From the NCBI GenBank assembly GCA_910578345.1, contig CAJTRA010000002.1, positions 62,001 through 126,000 on the forward strand: a stretch of 64,000 bases of DNA, in the 5' to 3' direction. The first letter of the stretch is position 1. Every line of letters begins with the position of its first letter. This document shows positions 26,321-34,137 of this stretch, one piece after another. A program made the position numbers and the translations under genes. The stretch is from an uncultured Lachnospiraceae bacterium. Its GTDB lineage: Bacteria > Bacillota > Clostridia > Lachnospirales > Lachnospiraceae. Below the pieces are notes generated by a model, which saw only the letters and a list, made by a program, of their open reading frames with translations, was not told the DNA's origin and did no database searches.

Positions 26321-27871
26321 TTATACTTTACGGACCCGTACTGCCATATACTGTTTCCCCGGCATCTCGATCATACAGATTCCTTTCTTCATACCCATAG
26401 GGGTAATCGTCATATTCCAGGTATCGATTACATCTACCTCATAATCAGCATCCTCCGGCAGAACAAGCTGCCTGTAGGCAGGTCTGCAGACTCCAAGATA
26501 ATGGATCGCATAATCGTAACAGATCTCCCAGCCTTCTCCTACGTGGCCGCCGGCATATCCTACAACCTCGTCGAAGATTCCCTCTCCTTTCGTCAGATAG
26601 CCGCCCGGAACATCCTGCAGAACATCCAGAAGGAACCGTAGTCTCGCCGGGCTTTCTCCTTTTAAGATACCGCCATGAGACCACCATAGAATATCTTCCG
26701 GATCCATAAAGGTCTCGCCGTGGCCACAGTGTCCGCCCCTCACAAAAGCTTCCCAGAATCTTCTCACCAACTCTTCACCCGTGATGTTCCCCCATCCCAG
26801 GCCAATATTACCTTCATAACAGATCTCATCCCAGACTACCGGCTTGCCGTACTTCTCCACAAACTGGTCCGTATCCTCCGTCGTCCGATAGAAATCAACC
26901 CGCTGTAGGGAACAGTGCGTCACCCAGTCCTTAGAAAAATCATAGTTGGGCCCGCCGTTATGTACCGAAAGCATCCTGTGGAACGGATCATGCGAAGACA
27001 CGATCTGCCCATACCGCTCCCAATCTTCCGGCGTCTTGATCCGGATGAAATCGAACTCATTGGCCAATGACCACCAGACATTGCGGTAAGCGCCGTATCT
27101 GGCTGTCACATATTTCAGATACCAGTCACAGGCATCCTTGTCCATCTCATTCAGCCCCCATTTATCATAGGGATGCATCAGGATCATGTCTGCCTCAATC
27201 CCCATGTCCATCAGCTGTGCGATCCGCATATCATATCTCCTGAAATGCTCCACATTGGGTCTTGTATAGTCAAAAGCGTAATCTTGTTCCGCAGCCTGCA
27301 TCCCCGGAAAAGTCATTCTGCAGGACTCCTCCTTCGCCACACGCTCCGGATCCAAACCTTCGCCGTTTCCTCTTTCAAAAGGGTATGTCAGCGGTTCTTT
27401 TCTGTTAAACTCATAATATTTCGGGAAAAAGCAGAACCTGATCTTGTTAAACACATGATCTTTCAAAGTTCTAAGCGTCTGCTCCTGGCGCTCCAGCGGC
27501 TGATTTGCCCACGCATAGCAGGTCGTTCCAATCGAGTAGTACGGCGTATGATCCGCATAACCCAAGTGCACCTTGTCTACCACCACTACCGGCCCATGGT
27601 TATTCTCGGATGGCGTCACCGCCTCGAAGAAACCTTCTGCGTCCTCAACCACATCTGCGAAATTTCCTGCAATTTTATAAGTATAAACCCCTTCGTAGGA
27701 CGGCATAAACCTTGCTTTGTAAACACCATCCCCGTCATAGAAGCCGTTGACGGTGATCTCCTCTTTCTCTCCTTTAAAAGTAACCGTCATCGCGTAATCG
27801 CGAAACGGGTTGCCGTCGCTCCTGCCCTTACTGCTGACTTCAAAAAGCCCCCATTTCTCCACTTGCTGCAT
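26321..27871 (-). CDS. DUF5060 glycoside-hydrolase-like protein (apiosidase-like barrel)
   Basis: About 516 residues. An N-terminal beta-sandwich of DUF5060 type (about 1-90, WGLFEVSSKGRSDGNPF) is followed by a TIM-barrel like that of DUF4038/apiosidase-like hydrolases and a small beta domain at the end (DUF5605-like). Two Glu residues stand where clan-A enzymes have their catalytic pair: WSLANEFDF (E272) and VVWDEICYEG (E349). No signal peptide, so it would cleave imported glycosides. The start MQQVEKWG follows GAGGAGG. It stands between the ATPase gene and the kinase, transketolase and isomerase genes. Substrate unknown; an apiose- or similar pentose-containing glycoside is suggested by context only. 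Confidence 0.75.
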   Translation of the reverse strand: MQQVEKWGLFEVSSKGRSDGNPFRDYAMTVTFKGEKEEITVNGFYDGDGVYKARFMPSYEGVYTYKIAGNFADVVEDAEGFFEAVTPSENNHGPVVVVDKVHLGYADHTPYYSIGTTCYAWANQPLERQEQTLRTLKDHVFNKIRFCFFPKYYEFNRKEPLTYPFERGNGEGLDPERVAKEESCRMTFPGMQAAEQDYAFDYTRPNVEHFRRYDMRIAQLMDMGIEADMILMHPYDKWGLNEMDKDACDWYLKYVTARYGAYRNVWWSLANEFDFIRIKTPEDWERYGQIVSSHDPFHRMLSVHNGGPNYDFSKDWVTHCSLQRVDFYRTTEDTDQFVEKYGKPVVWDEICYEGNIGLGWGNITGEELVRRFWEAFVRGGHCGHGETFMDPEDILWWSHGGILKGESPARLRFLLDVLQDVPGGYLTKGEGIFDEVVGYAGGHVGEGWEICYDYAIHYLGVCRPAYRQLVLPEDADYEVDVIDTWNMTITPMGMKKGICMIEMPGKQYMAVRVRKV

Positions 27872-27956
27872 GCAAATAACCTCCTCGTTATTTCCTGTTT
27901 CCACTGCCGCCAGGTCAAAGATCCGCCAGGCGTTTCCTGACTTACCGCGGCTCCTT

Positions 27957-29441
27957 TTATTTGTCTGTCCTAACTAGTCCGACCGCGTCCTTATATCCCG
28001 CAAACTTCCTCTCGCGGACAGCTTCTTCCATCTTCGGCGTCACCTGGCTCCAGCTTATCGTATCAAAGATTTCTTCTCCCCACAATCCCAGCGCCATACC
28101 GGCCATAAACGCGACGCCCGTCCCGGACAGTTCTTCGATCCTGGAGATCGCAACTTCACTGCCTGCAATATCGCTCTGGAACTGCATCAAATAGCGATTC
28201 TTTGTCGGACCGCCGTCCACCCGCAAAACCTCGATCCGCTTCTGTGAATCTTTCTCCATGGCTCTGACAATATCTGTGATCTGATAAGCGATACTTTCCA
28301 ATGCTGCCCTTGTCAGTTCCGCCTTTCCCGTCGTCCTGTCCATCCCGATCACGGCCGCTCTGGCGTTGCTGTCCCAATAAGGCGCTCCCAGTCCGGTAAA
28401 CGCCGGCACCAGATACAGCCCATCGTCCTTGTTCGCCTCTTTCGCCAGCACTTCTGTCTCGGATGCGCTCCCAATCAGCTTCACGTCATCCTTCAGCCAG
28501 GAAATGACTGCACCCGTATAGTTCAGGTTCCCTTCCAGCACATACTCCGGCCTGCCATTCACTCCCCAGGCTAACGACGTCACCAGCCCATTGCTGCTTA
28601 ACAGCGGTGTAGTTCCAATATTCATCATAATAGAGGATCCTGTGCCGTAAGTCACTTTCGTCTTGCCGTCACTTCTGCAGTTCTGTCCGAAAAGCGCCGC
28701 ATGGGAATCTCCCATCACCGCATGGATCGGCACCGGCTTCGCAAAAAGCCCTTCGCAGTCCGTATACCCGAAGCAGGCATTGGAATCTCTGACCTCCGGC
28801 AGATCCGCCGCATCGATGCCAAACGCCCTGCAGATCTCCTCATCCCATTTCAGTTCGAAAACATTAAAAAGCTGTGTCCTGGAAGCATTGGAATAATCCG
28901 TCGCATAGACCTCTCCCTTCGTCATCCTGTATACCAGATAGGCGTCTATCGTACCATGGCATACTTTGTGCTGCTTTGCTTTCTCGGCTGCACCCTCCGC
29001 ATTTTCCAGAAGCCAGCAGATCTTGGCCGCCGTAAAGTAGGGCGACAGCTTAAGCCCGGTCTTAAGTCTGACCTGCTCCGCCATATCCTGAATCTCTTTT
29101 CTCTCGCAGATCTCGGCCGCCCGTGCACACTGCCACACGACCGCATGATCCATGGGCTTCCTCGACTCCCGGTCCCACAGGATGGCCGTCTCTCTCTGGT
29201 TACTGATGCCGATACCCGCCACGTCATCCGGGCTGACGTTCGCCTGCTTAAGAACATTGCGGATTACCTGCATCGTATTCCGATAGATCTCCTCCCCGTC
29301 ATGGGAAACCCACCCCTGCTCATTGACGATCTGCCTGTGCGACAGGTCCGTCCGCACGCACAGATTCCCTTTTTCACTGAAAAGCAACGCTTTCGTACCC
29401 TGGGTACTCTGATCGATGCTGATTATATATTTATTCCCCAT
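27957..29441 (-). CDS. FGGY carbohydrate kinase, glycerol-kinase-like but altered sugar site
   Basis: About 494 residues. The sequence follows glycerol kinase: SIDQSTQGTKALLF (phosphate loop), GIGISNQRETAILWD, VVWQCARAAEIC, SPYFTAAKICWLL, YGTGSSIMM and PAFTGLGAPYWDS. Of the known glycerol contacts, Arg-Glu (QRET), Tyr (SPYF) and Asp are kept, but the Gln after that Asp (GDQQAALFG in E. coli GlpK) is Ser here (GDSHAALFG). A substrate other than glycerol is therefore likely. Position between a hydrolase gene and a transketolase/isomerase set suggests phosphorylation of a ketose such as D-apulose. The start MGNKYIIS follows AAAGGA; an ATG four codons earlier overlaps that site. Confidence 0.85.
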   Translation of the reverse strand: MGNKYIISIDQSTQGTKALLFSEKGNLCVRTDLSHRQIVNEQGWVSHDGEEIYRNTMQVIRNVLKQANVSPDDVAGIGISNQRETAILWDRESRKPMDHAVVWQCARAAEICERKEIQDMAEQVRLKTGLKLSPYFTAAKICWLLENAEGAAEKAKQHKVCHGTIDAYLVYRMTKGEVYATDYSNASRTQLFNVFELKWDEEICRAFGIDAADLPEVRDSNACFGYTDCEGLFAKPVPIHAVMGDSHAALFGQNCRSDGKTKVTYGTGSSIMMNIGTTPLLSSNGLVTSLAWGVNGRPEYVLEGNLNYTGAVISWLKDDVKLIGSASETEVLAKEANKDDGLYLVPAFTGLGAPYWDSNARAAVIGMDRTTGKAELTRAALESIAYQITDIVRAMEKDSQKRIEVLRVDGGPTKNRYLMQFQSDIAGSEVAISRIEELSGTGVAFMAGMALGLWGEEIFDTISWSQVTPKMEEAVRERKFAGYKDAVGLVRTDK

Positions 29442-29467
29442 ATTTATATCCATTCCTTTCGCTTCGC

Positions 29468-30409
29468 TCAGGCAAGATTCTCCATCGCCTTCTTCGCGAT
29501 CCCTTCTCCGTTCAATCCATAATAATCAAACACCTCGCCGGATTTCCCCGTGATCACATGATCATCCGGCAATGCCATGGTAATCACCTTCTTCGGGCAC
29601 GCTGCCCCCACTGTAACGGCAATGGCGCTTCCCACGCCGCCGTAAGGCGCATGTTCCTCCACCGTGATCACCAGCTTCGCGCTCTTTGCCGCTTTTACCA
29701 CCGTCTCTTCGTCCAGCGGCTTCACACAGTACATGTCCGCCACGACAGTCTTAATTCCCTTTTCCTGCAGGATCTTCGCCGCTTCCAGCGCCGGGCGCAC
29801 CATCTCGCCGCAGGCAATGATCGCAACGTCATTCTCTGCCTCCAGATCCCCATGTACGGTAGCCTGATCCATCGTAAACGGACAGTCCGTCTCACTGTAA
29901 ATATCCTCCACCGGATTACGGCCCACTCTCACATAGGCCGGCTTCTCATCCTGCAGGAGACTCTCGATCAGCTTCGCCGTCTGGAACCGGTCGCTGGGCA
30001 GATATACTCTCATATTTGGAATCGCAGACATCGCCGCGATGTCCTGTGCCGAATGATGGCTCATGCCCAGCTCTCCATAGCTGATGCCGCCGCTAATGCC
30101 GATCAACTTGACATTCGTGTTGGAGTAAGCCACATCCACCTTCGCCTGCTCATAACTCCTTGTGGAGATAAAACATGCCGGAGAAAAACAGTACGGTTTT
30201 TCTCCACAGTGCGCCATACCGGCCGCAATACTCACCAGATTCTGCTCTGCAATGCCTACCTCGATTGATTGTCCCGGAAAGGCATTGAAGAAAGGAGTCA
30301 TGGACGCCGAACCTCTCGAATCGGAGCACAACGCGTAAATATGTTTGTCTTCTTTGGCATGTGCCATCAGTGTCTCACAGATTGCCTGCCTGTTAGGAAT
30401 CTTATTCAT
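29468..30409 (-). CDS. Transketolase C-terminal subunit
   Basis: A 313-residue protein with the pyrimidine-binding and C-terminal domains of transketolase; the conserved catalytic Glu lies in EVGIAEQNLVSIAAGMA. Split transketolases of this type are common in Firmicutes. The start follows GGAGG and overlaps the stop of the N-terminal subunit gene by eight bases (translational coupling). With its partner it should move a two-carbon unit between a ketose phosphate and an aldose phosphate. In this cluster a dedicated role in sugar catabolism is more likely than general pentose-phosphate metabolism (inference). Confidence 0.93.
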   Translation of the reverse strand: MNKIPNRQAICETLMAHAKEDKHIYALCSDSRGSASMTPFFNAFPGQSIEVGIAEQNLVSIAAGMAHCGEKPYCFSPACFISTRSYEQAKVDVAYSNTNVKLIGISGGISYGELGMSHHSAQDIAAMSAIPNMRVYLPSDRFQTAKLIESLLQDEKPAYVRVGRNPVEDIYSETDCPFTMDQATVHGDLEAENDVAIIACGEMVRPALEAAKILQEKGIKTVVADMYCVKPLDEETVVKAAKSAKLVITVEEHAPYGGVGSAIAVTVGAACPKKVITMALPDDHVITGKSGEVFDYYGLNGEGIAKKAMENLA

Positions 30410-31256
30410 GAAGTACGCCCTCCTTCTTAGCTTCTAATGCTTTTACAATCTCCTCATACTCTTCTTTATTCGGTACATGGTGATGCCATGCCGCCTTATT
30501 CTCCATGATCTCACCGCCGCCGTATCCCTTGATTGTGTTTGCGATGATACAGGTCGGCCTGTCGGTCACGATCTTCGCCTGCTCGAATGCCTCGTGCAGC
30601 TTCGCGATATCATTTCCCTCCGTCTCGATCACATTCCAGCCGAAGCTCTCGATCTGTGCGTGCAGATTTTCATGCGTCATAACCTGTTCTGTCGTCCCTG
30701 AGATCTGCAGACGATTCCGGTCCACCACCGCACACAGATTAGAAAGCTTATAATGTCCGGCCGCCATAAAGCCTTCCCAGACGGAACCTTCCGCCACTTC
30801 ACCGTCGCCCATCACCGTATACACACGGTTTGGTCTGTTCTCTTTCCGGCAGGCCAGCGCCATGCCTACGCTCACCGGCAGGCCATGTCCGAGAGAACCG
30901 GAGTTCATCTCGATACCCGGCAGTTCATTATTTGGATGGCCGATGAATTTGGATCCAAACTGCGAAAACTCATTGACCACCGTCTCCGTCTCGAAGAATC
31001 CTTTCGCCGCTAATACAGCGTAATAGCTTTCCACGGAATGTCCTTTACTCATAATAAAATAATCTCGATTCGGATCGTCCTGATTCTCCGGGCTTACATT
31101 CATCTGATCGAAATATAATGTCACAAGCGTGTCCATCACAGAAAAGTCGCCGCCAATATGGCCGCCGCCGGATTTCATGATCATATCCAGCACCACCCTG
31201 CGAAGTTCAAGTGATTTTACTGTCAATGCCCTGGCATCAAATTCTGGTTTATTCAT
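30402..31256 (-). CDS. Transketolase N-terminal subunit
   Basis: A 284-residue protein carrying the thiamine-diphosphate domain. The cofactor motif is VMGDGEVAEGSVWEGF with the closing VVDRNRLQ. Residues GHIGGDFSVMDTLV near the start and GSLGHGLPVSVGMAL are typical. The start follows GGAGG at eight bases. It overlaps the C-terminal subunit gene by eight bases and lies about 120 bp after the isomerase gene. The two subunits form the active enzyme at their interface. Confidence 0.95.
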   Translation of the reverse strand: MNKPEFDARALTVKSLELRRVVLDMIMKSGGGHIGGDFSVMDTLVTLYFDQMNVSPENQDDPNRDYFIMSKGHSVESYYAVLAAKGFFETETVVNEFSQFGSKFIGHPNNELPGIEMNSGSLGHGLPVSVGMALACRKENRPNRVYTVMGDGEVAEGSVWEGFMAAGHYKLSNLCAVVDRNRLQISGTTEQVMTHENLHAQIESFGWNVIETEGNDIAKLHEAFEQAKIVTDRPTCIIANTIKGYGGGEIMENKAAWHHHVPNKEEYEEIVKALEAKKEGVLHE

Positions 31257-31375
31257 TGCCTAACCTCCTAACTGTTATCCCTGTTCCCCATGCGGCCATT
31301 CTGCCAAATACCACGCACTCCTGTATATTCGCTGAATGCCGCACAGGTATCATATCATTTCCTGCCTGTCGTTCC

Positions 31376-32779
31376 TTATTTCACCCCATGGATCGTATCA
31401 ATCACCTGCTGTTCCACATCATCATACAGATCCGGTTTCACGCCAATATATTTACATGCCTCATACAGCACCGGCACCACATCCTGATGGATGCCTACGC
31501 AGTGATGGATATACGGCCCTTCCACGATCTTTGCTTCCAGTCTCGGCCAGTTCTCCACCTCGATCCAGAGGTAAGTCCCCTTCGTGTACGGTCCCTCGAT
31601 TCCCTTCGCATTGCCGAGCAACAGGGAGTACTCACCATTGTCTCCGTCAAAACGCGCCAGCGTCAGATCGCCGTGCTTCGCCTCCGCTTCCACGGCGCCC
31701 GGATGGGAGAATGCCAGCGGATAACCGATGGTCGGCTTGCAGGATGCACAGCTAAGAGGCCATGGTCCGCAGTGCTGCAGCAGTTCGCCGTTGTCGTTGA
31801 ACGGATGGCGCACGGTCCAGTCTGCGAAAAAGCTTCTGCCTGCATCCATTCCGGCTGCTTCCACCATCAATGCAGTGATCGCTCCGTGAATATCTGTCTC
31901 ACATACTACCGGGAATCCTTCTTCATTTAACAGAGCGTTCGCCGCACAAGGCATGATGCCGATCTCCCCCTGCAATGCATTCCAGCACTGGATCGCGCCT
32001 GCCGAGCATCCATACCGGTCTGCCAGGTTCCGGATTGCAACCTTTAGGGCCGCCACGTTCAACAGTTCTTCGTCCTTGATCGCAATATTGAAATGCTCCC
32101 TGCAGTAAGCCACTACCTCAGCCGCCTTCGTGCCCTCTTCCTTCACCTTCTTCATTTCCGCCGTAAGCTCAGGCATGGGGATTGGCGCCAGCTGAATATT
32201 GAATTTCTCAAGCAGTTCGCCCTCATTGCACATCGTGGACCAGAAATCAAAAGGCCGCGGTCCAATCTGCAGGATCCGGATGCCTCTGAATGTCTTCACC
32301 ACATTACATACTGCCAGGAATCTATGGATCCCTTCTTCGAATTCCGGATCCTCCAGGTTACAGTTTGTCAGATAGGTAAAAGGCACCTGAAATCTCCGTA
32401 ACACCTTACCGGTAGCAAAGATACCACACTGGCTGTCCCGCAGACGGATTCCTTTCTCATCCGGGCACTCATCCCTGGGGCCCCAGAGCAGCACCGGAAG
32501 ATTCATACTCTTTGCCAGTCTCGCCACCTCGTATTCCGTTCCGAAATTCCCGTGCGGAAAGAAAAGGCCGTCTACTTTTTCCTTCTTAAATTTCTCTTCG
32601 ATTCTGATTCTGTCACCGTCGTCATGCAGTAGTCCATCCTCCGCAATATCGTCGATATCTACGAAATCAACCCCCAAATCTTTCAGCTTCTTCCTCGTGT
32701 AGTCAGCATACTCTACTGCTGCCGGTGCACTGAAGATACTCCGTCTGGTCGGAGCAAACCCAAGTCTGATCTTTGCCAT
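31376..32779 (-). CDS. L-fucose/L-arabinose isomerase family protein
   Basis: About 467 residues. The N-terminal part (DGLFFPHGNFGTEYEVARLA) and the C-terminal metal site (VVCETDIHGAITALMVEAAG, later HHCVGIHQDVV) match the fucose/arabinose isomerase superfamily, which interconverts aldoses and ketoses at a Mn2+ site. Glu and Asp of the metal site and a late His are visible. The start MAKIRLGF follows GGAGG at five bases; the open frame reaches 11 codons further. It is the first gene of the catabolic operon. Its true substrate is open; with kinase and transketolase genes downstream, aldose to ketose conversion is the expected first step. Confidence 0.85.
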   Translation of the reverse strand: MAKIRLGFAPTRRSIFSAPAAVEYADYTRKKLKDLGVDFVDIDDIAEDGLLHDDGDRIRIEEKFKKEKVDGLFFPHGNFGTEYEVARLAKSMNLPVLLWGPRDECPDEKGIRLRDSQCGIFATGKVLRRFQVPFTYLTNCNLEDPEFEEGIHRFLAVCNVVKTFRGIRILQIGPRPFDFWSTMCNEGELLEKFNIQLAPIPMPELTAEMKKVKEEGTKAAEVVAYCREHFNIAIKDEELLNVAALKVAIRNLADRYGCSAGAIQCWNALQGEIGIMPCAANALLNEEGFPVVCETDIHGAITALMVEAAGMDAGRSFFADWTVRHPFNDNGELLQHCGPWPLSCASCKPTIGYPLAFSHPGAVEAEAKHGDLTLARFDGDNGEYSLLLGNAKGIEGPYTKGTYLWIEVENWPRLEAKIVEGPYIHHCVGIHQDVVPVLYEACKYIGVKPDLYDDVEQQVIDTIHGVK

Positions 32780-32840
32780 ATCGTCCTCCATTCTGAGGCG
32801 TCCTGCGTACATTGCATCCGCCTCCTGCCCTTCTTCTTTA

Positions 32841-32866
32841 TATAGTTAACGATATTAGAAATTTCG
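32841..32866 (-). repeat. 26-bp intergenic element, copy 1 (before isomerase operon)
   Basis: On the minus strand the sequence begins CGAAATTTCTAAT and ends TCGTTAACTATA. It is identical at 25 of 26 positions to 46934-46959 before mrpF, in the same orientation relative to the gene that follows, but 61 bases from the start codon here and 15 there. Confidence 0.75.
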
Positions 32867-32876
32867 CTTTTGGTCC

Positions 32877-32892
32877 TGTATAAGCTTTTACA
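32877..32892. promoter_or_regulatory. Candidate LacI-family operator
   Basis: TGTATAAGCTTTTACA is a 16-bp palindrome with one mismatched pair. The shape (TGTA...TACA around a central AGCT) is like LacI/CcpA-family operators. It lies between the divergent LacI-type gene and the isomerase operon. Confidence 0.55.
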
Positions 32893-33018
32893 GACGGCTT
32901 TGACAGGCACCCGGAGCGGCAATTTATGATGTCGTCTACTATGATATAAGAGTATGGTAGATACAGCTTTATTTCAATAAATAGTAAAGTGTATTTTGCT
33001 TTATTTTTACTTTATTTG

Positions 33019-33047
33019 TTGCAAATATTTAGTTTTTCCACTAAACT
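33019..33047 (+). promoter_or_regulatory. Promoter of the LacI-type gene
   Basis: TTGCAA and TAAACT stand 17 bases apart, about 65 bases before the start codon of the regulator gene. Confidence 0.55.
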
Positions 33048-33112
33048 TATGATGAAAGAGAACTGAGAATCCGCGATTCAGGATTTGCCATTATAGAAAG
33101 GAAGACCGCAAC

Positions 33113-34132
33113 ATGTCTGTCACAGCCAAAGAATTAGCCCAGAAACTGGGCGTATCTGCCACCGCCGTTTCCATGGCGCTAAATAATAAAGTCGGCGTCA
33201 GTACCGAAACCCGCGCCAGAATTATTAAAGCTGCAGAAGAATACGGATATGACTTTACTAAAGTAAAGCACGATTCGATCCATAGCGGTTCAATCTATAT
33301 CATTTTTTACAGAACACATAACGCCATCCTTTCTTACTCTCCTATTTTCAATGAATTGTACGATGGGGTGAAAAGCGAATGCCAGAAAGAACATTTTACT
33401 GTAAAGATGATGCAGTTTTATGAGAAAGTGGATGAGTTGGAAGACTGTTTTTCCGATCTTCGGATTTCTGACTGTAAGGGGATCATTCTGGTCGGAACGG
33501 AGATCCGGCAGGATATCTGCAGGCAGTTTCTCGCTCTGGGCTATCCTTTGATCCTGCTGGATACCTATTTTGACAATCTGGACTGCACCAGCGTCCTGAT
33601 CAACAATGCACAGGGTGCCTATGTGGCGACCAATTATCTGATCTCCAATACAAGAATGCAGCCCGGTTATCTGCAGTCCAGTTATCTGATCCCGAACTTT
33701 ATTGAGCGTCAGGAAGGTTATTTCAAGGCAATCAAAGAAAACGGGATGTCTCCATCCCGTTCTGTCATCCATCAGCTTTCTCCCTCGATCGAAGCTGCTA
33801 TGGCCGATATGCTTGAAATCATTGACCGCAAAGATCCTCTCGCCAAATGCTATTTCGCCGATAACGATATCATCGCGATCGGCGCCATGAAAGCGCTCAT
33901 GCTCCGAGGTTATCATATCCCGAAAGATATCTCCTTTATCGGTTTCGACAATATTTCTGAGGGCAGAATCATCGAACCAGCGCTGACTACTATGGATGTC
34001 CCCCGGCTTTACATCGGCAAAACTGCTGCCAAACTGCTGATCGAACAGATTGACTCAAAAGTAGTCTATACTTCCAAAGTAGAGATCGCGGCACGGCTTG
34101 TGAAGCGGTTCTCGTGTGTGACACCCGCGTGA
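33113..34132 (+). CDS. LacI family transcriptional regulator
   Basis: A 339-residue regulator. The N-terminal LacI helix-turn-helix is textbook (TAKELAQKLGVSATAVSMAL followed by NNKVGVSTETRARI) and is followed by a periplasmic-binding-like effector domain (FIGFDNISEGRIIEPALTTM near the end). The start follows AAAGGAAG. It is divergent from the isomerase-transketolase-kinase operon, with a palindrome between, and is its likely repressor. The effector is probably a sugar or sugar phosphate of that pathway. It ends five bases from the convergent serine hydrolase gene. Confidence 0.95.
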   Translation: MSVTAKELAQKLGVSATAVSMALNNKVGVSTETRARIIKAAEEYGYDFTKVKHDSIHSGSIYIIFYRTHNAILSYSPIFNELYDGVKSECQKEHFTVKMMQFYEKVDELEDCFSDLRISDCKGIILVGTEIRQDICRQFLALGYPLILLDTYFDNLDCTSVLINNAQGAYVATNYLISNTRMQPGYLQSSYLIPNFIERQEGYFKAIKENGMSPSRSVIHQLSPSIEAAMADMLEIIDRKDPLAKCYFADNDIIAIGAMKALMLRGYHIPKDISFIGFDNISEGRIIEPALTTMDVPRLYIGKTAAKLLIEQIDSKVVYTSKVEIAARLVKRFSCVTPA

Positions 34133-34137
34133 CCACT

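Larger units (their letters stand above)
32780..33112. promoter_or_regulatory. Divergent control region between isomerase operon and LacI-type gene
   Basis: A 333-bp AT-rich stretch without a gene. It holds a LacI-type palindrome (32877-32892), one copy of a 26-bp sequence that recurs before mrpF (32841-32866), and a promoter for the LacI-type gene (33019-33047). An isomerase promoter is expected near TTGAAA on the minus strand around 32970 but could not be fixed. Confidence 0.6.

Noticed and set aside
27957..31256. Sulfoquinovose (sulfo-transketolase) pathway
   Set aside because: A split transketolase is shared, but the isomerase and kinase types and the hydrolase do not fit the known sulfo-transketolase gene set, and no sulfolactaldehyde reductase or sulfonate exporter was seen.
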